NCBI GenBank assembly: GCA_035048485.1 | Contig: CM068580.1 | Span: 35,687,585-35,751,584 of the forward strand | Direction: 5' to 3' | Source of the DNA: Pteria penguin | Taxonomy: Eukaryota > Mollusca > Bivalvia > Pterioida > Pteriidae | DNA length: 64,000 bases | Shown: piece after piece, positions 14,701 through 43,960 of the stretch | How the letters are laid out: every line of letters starts with the position of its first letter | How positions within the stretch are numbered: position 1 is the first letter of the stretch | The notes under the pieces: generated by a model | The model's database searches: none | Told to the model about the DNA's origin: nothing | What the model saw: only the letters and a program-made list of their open reading frames with translations | Position numbers and translations under genes: made by a program

Positions 14701-15146
14701 GATCTATCATCTGAGCTCCCCTAATGACCCTATCGCATAAAACCGTCGAGATTTTCCCATTCCTTAATTTAATGAGAACTAGATCATCTAAATTTGTTGA
14801 AAGAATAAAATCTACAATTTTTCTGTCATCTTAATCCATATGAACGCACAAAGATATGTTTGTATGCTTAAACAATGAAAGTCCGTTCGTAAATCGATTC
14901 AAGTATTAACACATCACTGGAATGTCAAACGGCGTTCCTCGATACGAAAAACGTACATGCAATTAAAAGAATATTAAGCGATGATTCGATAAAAATAAGA
15001 AATTTTCTCACCCCTTTTCCAAGTCTTTTTTTAATTTCATATTTCTTTGTGATGTGTGGTTCTAATTCAGAGCTCATTTTCATTAAATCATTTGTCGGTA
15101 AGCTGATTCTACCTGTCCACCATTGAAGTTTGGACTGTTCACTCAT
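2762..15146 (-). CDS. MAPK15: Mitogen-activated protein kinase 15 (ERK7/8), 12 exons
   Basis: Atypical MAP kinase; the family phosphorylates Ser/Thr-Pro sites, autoactivates, and acts in ciliogenesis and autophagy (family knowledge). Exons, 5' to 3': 15012-15146, 13158-13256, 12721-12841, 12242-12372, 9407-9576, 8642-8781, 8481-8538, 6083-6217, 3750-3855, 3378-3600, 3024-3127, 2762-2842. All joints are GT/AG and the frames close to 501 codons. Seen in the protein: glycine loop [14 protein letters not shown] from residue 43, VAVKK lysine at 65, catalytic HRDQK at 158-162, DFG at 178-180, TEY activation motif at 200-202, and a basic, low-complexity C-terminal tail from about 366. [13 protein letters not shown] and HRDQKPSN are MAPK15 hallmarks. 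The start is the first ATG, but Met22 or Met24 fits other family members better. The 3' end is uncertain: the 2762 donor could lead to an unfound exon, or reading on adds 12 codons to TAA at 2723. Confidence 0.93.
3980..4790. repeat. ~160-bp tandem repeat in MAPK15 intron 8
   Basis: Four to five diverged copies of a unit with 'gcataatctgtttgtt'-like AT-rich ends and the core 'aagttcaagggccataactc' (near 4132, 4292, 4454 and 4608), followed by 'caatcatacccaaatgcaaa'. The block ends with a GGACAGAC motif at 4758. Short ORFs inside are repeat shadows. Confidence 0.7.
4850..5575. repeat. ~300-bp tandem repeat with GGACAGAC tracts
   Basis: Three partial copies, with GACGGACAGAC-rich tracts near 4905, 5200 and 5500 and shared segments such as 'cattaacaatacatgtatgc' and 'aaggtcaaggtcactaaa'. 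It lies in MAPK15 intron 8. A related element with 'gtcactgtcaaggtcaaaag' and 'aacggacagacgacc' lies at 5640-5915. Confidence 0.7.
7330..8010. repeat. ~140-bp tandem repeat in MAPK15 intron 7
   Basis: Four to five copies with the shared segments 'aaaaattttggtaccgacag', 'gaatacacatgtgtagtatg' and 'ttatggctaaggttaaagtt'. It begins at 'gggacaaatacccctgtggc' and ends in 'ggacagacagggggtata'. Confidence 0.7.
9840..11395. repeat. 55-bp minisatellite, about 28 copies, MAPK15 intron 4
   Basis: Unit includes 'acatggactatgatacagag' followed by 'ccttgtgtattgtattttat' and 'caatgacaagtgtta'. Central copies are nearly identical, and the outer ones (before 10000 and after 11170) are diverged, a usual sign of expansion from the middle. 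It lies between exons 5 (9576) and 4 (12242). Confidence 0.95.
11396..15011. other. Remaining MAPK15 introns 1-4
   Basis: Outside exons 4, 3 and 2, this region is AT-rich unique sequence. I see no further repeat family, RNA gene or ORF with support. Confidence 0.4.
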
Positions 15147-15480
15147 TCACTATAAAACGATCAAAGAAGTAGTTCTTAAACATGCATAATGTAAGCTATA
15201 TATTGTATAAAATAAAGATTAAAAATATTAAAATCAATTCTTGATATTCACTTATTAATAAAAACTGCATTCAATTTAACAAAACGTATTGAATACTGAC
15301 ATGGATAATAAACGCGTAGTAATATTCAGAAGTAAAATGTGTAGAACACATGTTGTGGTGACGTAAGATTCATGCGTAATTATGTGCTGTTGCTATAGAA
15401 AAGACGCCACAGGTGAAGTGTGTCATGTGATAGTCACGTGATCAGTCAAAATGGCGCGAAAGGCTTTTCCATAATTATTT
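15147..15480 (-). promoter_or_regulatory. Upstream region of MAPK15, putative promoter
   Basis: This stretch lies directly upstream of the MAPK15 start codon. It holds a CACGTG E-box near 15435, an E2F-like site GGCGCGAAA at 15453-15461, a TGACGTAA CRE-like site near 15358, and a near-match to a ciliary RFX X-box at 15389-15405 (GTTGCT, three bases, then an imperfect half-site). These are single motif matches read by eye. That the region is the promoter is inferred from position only. The plus-strand acetyltransferase starts about 3 kb further on, so the region could serve both directions. Confidence 0.4.
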
Positions 15481-16067
15481 CTTTGAAATGGACGGTATGT
15501 AGAAATTATTTACAAACAATGTTCAGCCTAAAATAATGAAACTAAATTTTTGTATCTGAATAAAAATCTGCAATTAATTTACAGTAATGTTACTGAAATT
15601 AGAATTATTTATAATGTTGACGAGATATGCCAGGCCATGGCGTGGCGGCGCGGCATGGGGACAACTCAGAAAGCCGCCAATGACTATGACTGTCAATGTG
15701 GTCCCTTGTGCATGATCAGGGATCAAATGTGTTTAACGGAATCTGGATATGACTGAGCCATGAGCATCACTAAAGAGACTTAAGTTGTCGAAATGCGCAT
15801 CTGGTGCACAAAATTGTCACATATAGGCCTATATATGTTCTAATACATGTATTTATTGTATTACCGATCTAGTATTGTAACTATCGCTGAGTATCGGCAC
15901 TCTTTTTTACCAATCAGTACATATATACGGGTCATGTATTGTGAAATTTGGCCGCCAACACTACATGTGTACACGTATGCAGTCAATTTACCAACTTACC
16001 CCCCCCCCCCTCCCCCAACTGGACTTGTCGCCATGAATCATGAGGAATGTGTTAATAACGCACAAAG

Positions 16068-16235
16068 GCGGATCTAGAAATTTTTGAAAGGGGGATTGCA
16101 GTCTCCCATGATTAATGTTTTGCACAATTCGGTCTGGAATGGGGGGGTTGCAGCCCTAAAAATGGTCTAAAATGTGTAAAAATTTTCCGAACAAAGGGGG
16201 GTTGTAACCCCCGCAATCCCCCTCTCTAAATCCGA
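16068..16235. mobile_element. Inverted-repeat element, GGCGGATCTAG type
   Basis: The left end 'aaggcggatctaga' and the right end 'tctctaaatccgaca' are imperfect inverted repeats around G-rich and C-rich blocks. Same type as the element at 372-540. No ORF. Confidence 0.5.
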
Positions 16236-16300
16236 CAATGACATTAGGACAAAAGAGGGACATTGCAGGTGGTTTGTGCCCCATCCTGGTATTTGCAATG

Positions 16301-16597
16301 CCGGTGTAACAGTTTCAATGTTCCCCCGTGCTGAAAGTTCCCTTTTGATGTTTTGCGCATGCGCGTATCGGTAGGAAACTTTCAGTCTGTGTTATATGCA
16401 TGGTGAAAGTTTCCTCGTGGTGAAAGTTCCTTGGTCCACGTGAAATATGAAAGAATAAAGATTAATTCTTATAATTGTACTGGATCTGGCTGTTAGGATA
16501 TAATTGTGATAAATTTGAGGGATTCTAATATTGACGCATGCGTATGTGCGACAAAGGGAACTTTCAGCATGGGGGAACTTTGAAACCGTTACACCTG
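16301..16597. mobile_element. 297-bp MITE with ~65-bp terminal inverted repeats
   Basis: The left end reads 'ccggtgtaacagtttcaatg' then 'ttcccccgtgctgaaagttc'. The right end, in reverse, reads 'caggtgtaacggtttcaaag' then 'ttcccccatgctgaaagttc'. The similarity runs about 65 bases, to a GCGCATGCGCG / ACGCATGCGT block in each arm. Flanks share ATG, a possible target duplication. It has no coding capacity and looks like a non-autonomous DNA transposon of unassigned superfamily. Confidence 0.8.
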
Positions 16598-16601
16598 ATG
16601 C

Positions 16602-18318
16602 ATTTCATGTTATGGTTTTGAATTTTTATGAATCTTAAAAGTTTTGTGTTGTGTTTTTGTTTGTTGTTTGGTGGGTTGGTTTTTGTTGGGTTGTGCTCCT
16701 CCATGTTTTCAAACCATTAATGTACGCCACCCATAAACTTAATCACCCGGTAATGTAAGGCAATTTGCACCTAAGAAGGGGTCCAGTACATGATAGGGAA
16801 CATGCTCTATCAGAATGGGATACTGTTTTATTGTTTATGGAGCTCCTAAATTTAGGCAAAGGACGAAAGAAGTCAGACAGATCCAGATTTTTAGATAAAA
16901 AATTTTAACGACTGTGGTTCGATCCCTGGTGTGTGTCAAAGGACTTATTGTAAACCATTCAGCGTCCATAAGGCAAAAAGGCATTTGCCTACACATAATT
17001 TTGCCAAGTAATGCATAGTTTCCTTTACTTAAATTTTTTATTTTTTGGTATATATAGGCTTCGAAAATTCTGCCAACACATATATGCAGGCTAGTTATGC
17101 CACTGATCTACTGTGCACTATCCATCCACCAATGCAATCATGGAGAATCATGGATTCTAGGGGAATGGGAGATATAGTGAATGGAAAACCCAAACAATTT
17201 GTAACAATCTTTACACTCGGCTTCTGGTTTTCCTTTTTATCTATTCAAGTAATAGTATTTGCGATAAATGTTAGTCCGTCGAATTAGGAAATATTGAAAA
17301 TTCTCATAGGCAGCCCCAGGAATAGATGACTAGCGGTCCAGATGAGATTCAATAATTCGATTTTTCTTAACACTTTTTGTTTTAAACAAGTGAATTTACA
17401 CTACAAGACAGAGTTGTACTCATTCACGAAAAATTAGTGAAATATGGACCCCAAAAATTAATTATAATGATACACATCAGTTAATTGTAATTAATTATGT
17501 AGCATCACTGGTGGATGGATAAAACTTATATACATGTAAATATAAATTTTATGTATGAATGAGAAATTGATTTATACAAGTTGAGTTTTGTAATTTGGGA
17601 ACTACAGACAAAGAACATGTGCAACATGGATTATATGGAAATGTTTTTTTTTACCCACTAGAATACCTGCTTACCATTTCCAGAAGTCTTTTGTCGCACG
17701 TGCCCATCCTTGTATCTATCTACCTATTATAGAGTACATATATTCCAATATGCCTACCATCTACGTTATAAATAGATCTGCGTTTCAGAAGTTTTCATTT
17801 CATTTCCACGTGTCGCTGTAATATAACTTAAGATTGTTTATTGCACATTTACCCTTAAAATATTAGCCCCTAGACTTTTTCAAAGTGTAGTATACCATCT
17901 CACGCGTTTCATGAATGACATTGGAGGGGGTTCTTTAGGGCATTTGTGTGTATGTATGTGTGTTTGGAGTATTTGTCTTTTTTTCTGACTCATCGCCTCG
18001 TCGATGTGTTAGAATTTTTCTAAGATGATTTACCATCTTCTGTCTCCATATCAGTTCAAAAACAGTGTAATCCGAAGTTCGATGTCACGATATATTAGTA
18101 GCATTTTAAAATATCACTTCCTGTTGAGGTAGGTCCGATATTTAAGTGAAATGTTGAAGTTATGCCTCAGGAGGAGGAGGATGCCGCCGCCATATAAGTA
18201 AAAATCTTGAAGTGGTACAAAACAGTAATTTAACAAAGCAAAATTGTCTGTGCCAGTTGTACTGCTGTCAAAATTTAATACGTCTAAGACTAATGCTGTA
18301 CATGTTATTCCTATCATC
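16602..18318. other. Intergenic sequence, nothing recognised
   Basis: AT-rich sequence between MAPK15 and the acetyltransferase. It holds short ORFs on both strands (for example at 17045-17287) with no recognisable domain. Confidence 0.4.
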
Positions 18319-18449
18319 AGTCGGTATCGTAATTGCACTACAACCAAATATTTTTTGTAATGTGTTATATGTGCTAGTATATTATTGATATTCATGTATT
18401 GTATAGCTCCATGGTGACTTCTGCCACATAACTGAGCTAGTAACTCTCT
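18319..18449 (+). mobile_element. 3'-end fragment of a dispersed retroelement
   Basis: About 130 bases match, in inverted orientation, 35279-35410. Shared words include 'gtcggtatcgtaattgcact' and 'gacttctgccacataactga', with only a few differences. It lies directly before the pyrimidine tract and acceptor of the acetyltransferase exon. Confidence 0.8.
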
Positions 18450-18491
18450 TTTTTCTTTCCTATCATTATGTCAGTCTGTCGATTTGTCTGA

Positions 18492-19010
18492 ATGTCGACC
18501 CAGTCAATAATACATCATTGTAATAATTTGATGCGATATATTGTAGCTGTTATCTACATACGAGAAGAGGAAAGACAGAGAAGTAGACACAAATTTCGGC
18601 AATTGTCTCGTGACGTTTGCAGAGAAGTGTTTGACATTCCAGATGATAACCGTGTTCTCTTTGCGTATGAATATAACCATAATAAAGAAGTACATATAGG
18701 TCAAATTAGTTTCCAACATGCTGACAGAAGGAAAGAATACCCTGGGATTCCATTTGACGATGATTTTTACAATCAAATCACATTTCTGTTCGTGAAACCT
18801 GACTTTCAATATATGGGTGTTGGAAGAGATTTAGTGAAAAAGTCAATTGCTCTAATGAAAGAACAGTGCGAGAGGCCGATTCGTGTTCAGAGTGCCCAGG
18901 ACGCTGTTGGATTTTTTGAAAAACTTGGCTTCGGATTGAGGAGTGAAGCCATTGAGAGTATGTGTGGGATCAGACTTTTCCGGTTCATGTATAACATGGA
19001 ACTGATATAA
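18492..19010 (+). CDS. GNAT-family N-acetyltransferase-like protein, 172 aa
   Basis: A single-exon ORF with the features of the GNAT acetyl-CoA-dependent acyltransferase fold. The central stretch NQITFLFVKPDFQYMGVG (residues 94-111) matches strand beta4 and the acetyl-CoA pyrophosphate-binding motif A (usually Q/RxxGxG/A, here QYMGVG), followed by a helix DLVKKSIALMK. The later FFEKLGF segment at about 142-148 matches the usual end-of-domain FYEKLGF motif. The ATG is the first after an in-frame TGA at 18489. A good acceptor (pyrimidine tract then CAG) ends at about 18475, so a non-coding 5' exon may be spliced on just before the ATG. The N-terminal 30 residues are not typical GNAT sequence. 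The substrate is unknown. The 3' flank is AT-rich with no clear AATAAA. Confidence 0.75.
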   Translation: MSTQSIIHHCNNLMRYIVAVIYIREEERQRSRHKFRQLSRDVCREVFDIPDDNRVLFAYEYNHNKEVHIGQISFQHADRRKEYPGIPFDDDFYNQITFLFVKPDFQYMGVGRDLVKKSIALMKEQCERPIRVQSAQDAVGFFEKLGFGLRSEAIESMCGIRLFRFMYNMELI

Positions 19011-19261
19011 TTTATATACTACGCAATACATAAAGTATATATATTTTTTTAAAAAAAAGGTGAAAATGTATTTCAACATACCTCAGACTTTTTCGACATC
19101 ATACATTTCTATAGCATTGTAGTTATTGAATATTTTGAGATACTGTTTTATCCAACTTCCTTGAAGAAGTAAGGCTGTGATGTTAAAGATCCTCAAGAGA
19201 AAGACAAGGTTTAAAGAACACATTAACTGGATTTTGATACCATAGGAAAGTCAGGGTAAAT

Positions 19262-19560
19262 CAGTCGATGGCGGGCTTAGCTCATGACCGAGAGGTCTTT
19301 GGTATGTATCCCGTCGGCAACTCGTACAACGTCGGTGTCCTGTATGCCAGATGAGCCAGTAATACCCATGACCCAAGTGACGGTAGACGTTGTCACGTAA
19401 ACTATCCCTGACCGCTACGAGTGGCTCCGTACTTATGATTAGGTCTAGATGTTGGTGCAATACATCAGGCGGACGCCGCCACTATTCAGAAAATGGTAAG
19501 ATAATCCGAGCGCAAGGTTAAGCGAGAAAACAACAAATAAATAAAAGAAATTGATATGTA
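19262..19560 (+). mobile_element. Old, diverged tRNA-derived SINE
   Basis: It follows the order of the intact SINE copies: 'ggcttagctcatgaccgaga', 'gtgacggtagacgttgtcac', 'ctatccctgaccgctacgag', 'gcaatacatcaggcggacgc', and an A-rich end with 'aacaacaaataaataaaaga'. Many substitutions, and no clear target duplication seen. Confidence 0.65.
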
Positions 19561-19765
19561 TGAAATTAAATCTGATTAAATCTGAGATGGATCAGTTGGC
19601 CAATCCAGTAGTATAACATTTTCAAACGTTTTGACATGCAAAACTAAAGGGAAAAGGTGATGTGTGTTTAAAAACAAGACGATAATGTTAGCCAAATTTC
19701 CCATGAGGCAGTTTAACACAGACCTTACACGTACAGATAACTGACGCCAGACCTTACACGTCCAG

Positions 19766-19993
19766 GGATGAGTTTCACTAAAGGTTGTAAGCCCAAACGT
19801 AGACGTGAACTTTGCTAAGAAATATTTGTCTCCTCCCTAAAGAGTTCCAAACGTAACGTACATCTTTTACAACGTTTACCAATGTAATTACGTATGAACA
19901 TAGACTTCAAGAAAAATTCAATTGACGTAGACGTAAATTTAGTCGCAAAATTTACGTCTACGTTTGTGCTTACGACCTTCAGTAAAAACTGAC
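19766..19993. mobile_element. MITE with ~55-bp terminal inverted repeats
   Basis: The left arm 'gtttcactaaaggttgtaag' then 'cccaaacgtagacgt' mirrors the right arm, which in reverse reads 'tttttactgaaggtcgtaag' then 'cacaaacgtagacgt'. It interrupts degenerate 'cagaccttacacgtccag' repeats, so it inserted into the neighbouring minisatellite. Confidence 0.75.
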
Positions 19994-20194
19994 ATGTAAC
20001 ACAGACCTTACACGTCCAGATAACCTTGGCGTGACAGAGACTTCTTGTGTCTAGATAGCAGGATTAAAACAAACTTTGCACATCCAGATAACTGACCAAT
20101 TACACAGACCTTGCACATCCAGATACCTTATGCCTAACACCGACCTTCATGTTCAGATGAATGATGCGTACGTAACACAGACCTTACACGTTCA

Positions 20195-20503
20195 TATAAC
20201 CATAAAGACGTAACATAGAACTTGCATATCCAGATAAGTGAGGATTAACACAGACCTTACACATCCAGATAACTGAGATAAGTGAGGATTAACACAGACC
20301 TTACACATCCAGATAACTGAGATAAGTGAGGATTAACACAGACCTTACACATCCAGATAACTGAGATAAGTGAGGATTAACACAGACCTTACACATCCAG
20401 ATAACTGAGATAAGTGAGGATTAACATAGACCTTACACATCCAGATAACTGAGATAAGTGAGGATTAACATAGACCTTACACATCCAGATAACTGAGATA
20501 AGG
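20195..20503. repeat. 44-bp minisatellite, about six copies
   Basis: Unit includes 'gataagtgaggattaacaca' followed by 'gaccttacacatccagataa' and 'ctga'. Six copies are almost identical. Diverged single units of the same sequence extend left to about 19715. Confidence 0.9.
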
Positions 20504-20841
20504 ATAAAGGATTTCGCTTTTCAGTGGTTCTCAGTCACGATCATCACACAGTATCGTTTCCTTTATTAATTTCACAATTAGCATGTCGTGAATTTATTGA
20601 ATAATGTAGACAATTAATGTTTTTATAATCTTTATAATATATTTCTGTTTTATACATTAATTTATTACATTTCTACATACTAAGGGTCAAAGTACACTTT
20701 GTATTTCTAATCAATTTCTACATATTGAGCATTCTGATAGGATACTAAATCAACACTCGTTCTCTACATCTATAATTAACTAATAGAGAGAATTCCCATA
20801 CAACCCTGCTTTCCTCAAATTAGCAAGAGTTATCTCTCTCA

Positions 20842-21258
20842 TTGGAGTACAACTCTCGGACTTCATCCATCACTGCCCATACAAAACTACTTGATTTAAC
20901 TTAATTTTGTAGTATAATCCCAGTCAATTAAAAGAAAACTAGGCCGATGGAAAAAACTATCCCAGTGAATGAAACTAAAGCTAGACCGATAGAAAAACTA
21001 TCCCAGATTGGGTCGGGCTATCCCAGTTTCATTGTTTGACGTGATTTGGGATATCCCATTGATTAAAGTTTGTTTCACACACTGTTAAATCCCATTGTTT
21101 ATCTAAATGTTTTATTGAAAATTTTCAGCTAATGGATTATATTTACTGATAACTTGAGACTGAAGTCACGAGATCTACCCAGATAAGTAGTGAATTTCTA
21201 AAAAATTTAATGAAGTTTACATTGTAGTAATGGAAAAAGCCCGAGAGTTGTTCTCCAA
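20842..21258. mobile_element. Inverted-repeat element, ~417 bp
   Basis: The left end 'ttggagtacaactctcggac' and the right end, in reverse 'ttggagaacaactctcgggc', are inverted repeats of about 35 bases. Inside are smaller direct and inverted copies of 'actatcccag'. No ORF. It lies 3' of CA-A. Confidence 0.65.
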
Positions 21259-21449
21259 CATGGCCGCTAATGCAAGCAGTGTGACATCACATGGGAAGAA
21301 TCTATACCATACACATGTATATAATCTTGACTATGAGCAATAGTAGTTGATGTGCAATACTTTACACATGTAATATACTGGCTCGTTACCTGATTTAATG
21401 TATACCAAGAAATGATTGTCTATCTTACTGAGTAATCTAGATAAATATA

Positions 21450-21455
21450 TTTATT
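21450..21455 (-). promoter_or_regulatory. Polyadenylation signal AATAAA for CA-A
   Basis: The plus strand reads TTTATT, so the minus strand carries AATAAA. It lies 73 bases past the CA-A stop codon, a plausible 3'UTR length. The hexamer is seen; its use is inferred. Confidence 0.5.
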
Positions 21456-21527
21456 ATGGTCACAAAATCTTTGAATCTGGCCTATTGTGTAGATAACAGC
21501 TTTGTTAATACTCTATATAATTGTTTT

Positions 21528-32343
<10,816 letters not shown>

Positions 32344-33440
32344 CTGAAAAAGCGAAGCTATTAATTTTTTGTTTTGTTAGTACCATAGTCATGTGACACC
32401 AGTTGCTTTCGTATTTTACATCAAGGTCACATTTATTCCCTTTGCAGTTGGAGCTCGTAAAAAGTTTCCCGCGGAGGGTTTGACTTAAGTGTTACTATAC
32501 CCTATTTCCTGATGTTATTTAGCAGTTGCACTTTCTACACAATGTTTGTTCACATTCATGTATATATACAGTACTGAATGATATTTGTTTCGTCTGTATG
32601 TAAGGGATGTCACGGCAGGTGTGGCTTGCCAAACAGAAGACGCTCACTTTTCCCGGACACCTGATCTCACCTCTGAATTTCAGGGGTCCGTGAATATCCA
32701 CTGTGATACATTGTTGTTAGTGCCATGTCATGTGACACCAGTTGCTTCCGCATTTTACATTGTCAAATAACATTTAATTTAGTTACCCACGTATTTCTAT
32801 ATTATTGTCCCACTCATTCCCTTTACAACGTGGAGCTTGTGAAAGTCGCCATGGAAAATTTGACTTTATCGTTGCTATACCACTTTTGTGATTTTGTGTT
32901 TGTGACGCTTTCTGCACAGACTTGTTCCTCTTTTACGTTATTCTTACAGACATTTGTGTACCATCTGTTTGTTGTGGATTTTCATGTTGTGTAACTACGT
33001 AAACCGGAGACGCTTAATCCCTTAAGTACCTGATGTCTAACCGCCGATTTGCAATGTTCCATGAATGTCCACCTGGATGCGTGGGTGTGAGTGCCAATCA
33101 CATAACATCTTCGTATTTTACGTTGTGAAGATGATTAGAATGTAATTTTCAATATGTCAATGAATAGAAGAAATAAATACTTCAAGACGAAAATGTAACA
33201 TTGCTTCGAAATCAACAAAAATACACCTTCACTTGTATACTTCATCGTATATACCTTCATGTATTGCTTTTACCCCTGTTAGGTTGTGGCTAGCGAAACA
33301 TAAAGTGTCCTACCTCCTTTCCACGGTACATAGTCTAACCTCGTTTCAAAGCTTCATGATGTTCACTTTTGTACATCATTATGAGAACCACAGTGACACT
33401 AGCACCTGTTACTTTGCCATCATTGATACTGATATTTTTT

Positions 33441-33446
33441 TTTATT
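33441..33446 (-). promoter_or_regulatory. Polyadenylation signal AATAAA for CA-B
   Basis: The minus strand reads AATAAA 64 bases past the TGA at 33510. Its position supports the terminal exon ending there rather than continuing into a distant exon. Confidence 0.45.
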
Positions 33447-33509
33447 TCACAACGTTTCTCTGCTGTCACATAGGGGTCTTAACTGAAATTTTAGAATTTC
33501 AGAATTTCA

Positions 33510-42193
<8,684 letters not shown>

Positions 42194-42684
42194 TATCAAA
42201 ATTGATATTTTTCTATTCCAAACGATAGATTGGTCAAAGTACAAGAACAAGAAAAACAACTTGATCGGGGTGTATTTAGTTATGCATGTTGGTTTTCTAT
42301 TGGGCATGGGTATGTATTTAAGTAGGGGCTGTAGGCTTGTAGTATCATGCCAATTTCAGATATGGAAAACCGTGAGTGACATTGCAGAAATATAGAACAT
42401 TGAGGTTTTCTACCAGAACAAAGTTTAATAGATGTATATCTACTCAAAAATAAATCACTGTCATATAATGTAAATGTAGTTGAACATATCACCAGCATAC
42501 ATTTTTAACGATTTATATTAATCTGTGGTATGTCTATTGTAAAAATTGCATGAGGCAGATATATTCCCTGCATCAATGATATAGCTTTCTAATGACCTGA
42601 AACAGCAAGCACATAGTTAACCAAAGACTACTTTTTGTTATTTGACTGTGGATCTTACATTCATGGACCCCTAAAATTTAGTGC

Positions 42685-43580
42685 CCAAGAGGAGTAAGCA
42701 TCTCCTGTCAGAGGTGAGACCAGGTGCCCGGGAGTAAGCATTTCCTGTCAGAGGTGAGACCAGATGCCAGGAGGAGTAAGCATCTCCTGTCAGAGGTGAG
42801 ACCAGATACCCACGAGGAGTAAGCATCTCCTGTCAGAGGTGAGACCAGATGCCAGGAGGAGTAAGCGTCTCCTGTCAGAGGTGAGACCAGATACCTACGA
42901 GGAGTAAGCATCTCCTGTCAGAGGTGAGACCAGATACCTACGAAGAGTAAGCATCTCCTGTCAGAGGTGAGACCAGATACCCACAAGAAGTAAGCATCTT
43001 CTGTCAGACGTGAGACCAGGTGCCCTAAAAAAGTAAGGATCTCCTGTAAGAGGTGAGACTAGGTACTCACAGGGAGTAAGCATATCCTGTCAAAGGTGAG
43101 ACCATGTGCCCAGGAGGAGTGAGCATCTCCTCTCAGGGGTGAGACCATGTGCAATAGAAGGAATAATCATCTCCTGCAAGAGGTGAGACCAGGTGACCAG
43201 AGGATTAAGCATCTCCTGTCATAGGTGAGACCAGGTGTCCAGGAGAAATAAGCATCTCCTGTCAGACCATGTGTCCTGGAGGAGTACGTGTCTCCTATCA
43301 GAGGTGAAACCAGGTACCCAGGATAAGTAAGCGTCTCCTGTCAGAGGTGATACAAGGTACCCAAGAAGAGTAAGCGTCTCCTGTCAGGAGTGAGATCAGG
43401 TGCCCGGGAGGAGTTCGCGAAACCAGGTACCCAGGATAAGTAAGGGTTTCTTGCCAGAGGTGATACCAGATACCCTAGAAGAGTAAGCGTTTCCTGCCAG
43501 AGGTGATACCAGATACCCTAGAAGAGTAAGCGTTTCCTGCCAGAGGTGATACCAGGTGCACGGAGGAGTAAGCATCGCGT
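42685..43580. repeat. 43-bp minisatellite between CA-B and CA-C, ~20 copies
   Basis: Unit includes 'gagtaagcatctcctgtcag' and 'aggtgagaccagatacccac'. Copies at the left are close to identical, those at the right more diverged. In reverse orientation it shares 'gcatctggtct', 'cagg' and 'gatgcttac' in order with the 61-bp array. It lies upstream of the CA-B signal exon. Confidence 0.92.
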
Positions 43581-43774
43581 GTTGTGCTGGCCACATCCAC
43601 CATGAATGGCCAAAACTACAATCAAAGATATTACGGGGTGTTTTAAATTTTATCAAATATGTTATTTAGAATTGTTCACTTTGTCTATCTTCCATTTGTA
43701 AGTTTATTTGACTTCGTTTACCGAGAATATAGCACTTATAAAGTGATGGCATATATCTGATTCAATGTTCAGAA

Positions 43775-43960
43775 AGGTGCAACAAACCCACCCTTAGCTG
43801 CCAGGCATCTTTTACATGCTACGTTTACTATGACAGTGATCACCAGTTTTAACTGTCTCATCCAACAGACAGAGCTCAAACAAGACACTAGCTAGACTCG
43901 AACACAGTACCTCGCTGTCATGAGAAAAGCACCTGGCGGATTGATACACGAGAATGTGAT
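43775..43960 (-). mobile_element. Diverged SINE remnant
   Basis: The plus strand reads the SINE backwards: 'ggtgcaacaaacccaccctt', 'ggcatcttttacatgctacg', 'gttttaactgtctcatccaa' and the tRNA-like part 'ctagactcgaacacagtacc'. Strongly diverged. Confidence 0.55.

Noticed and set aside
18114..18395. Minus-strand 93-codon ORF
   Set aside because: Overlaps the retroelement tail and has no recognisable domain.
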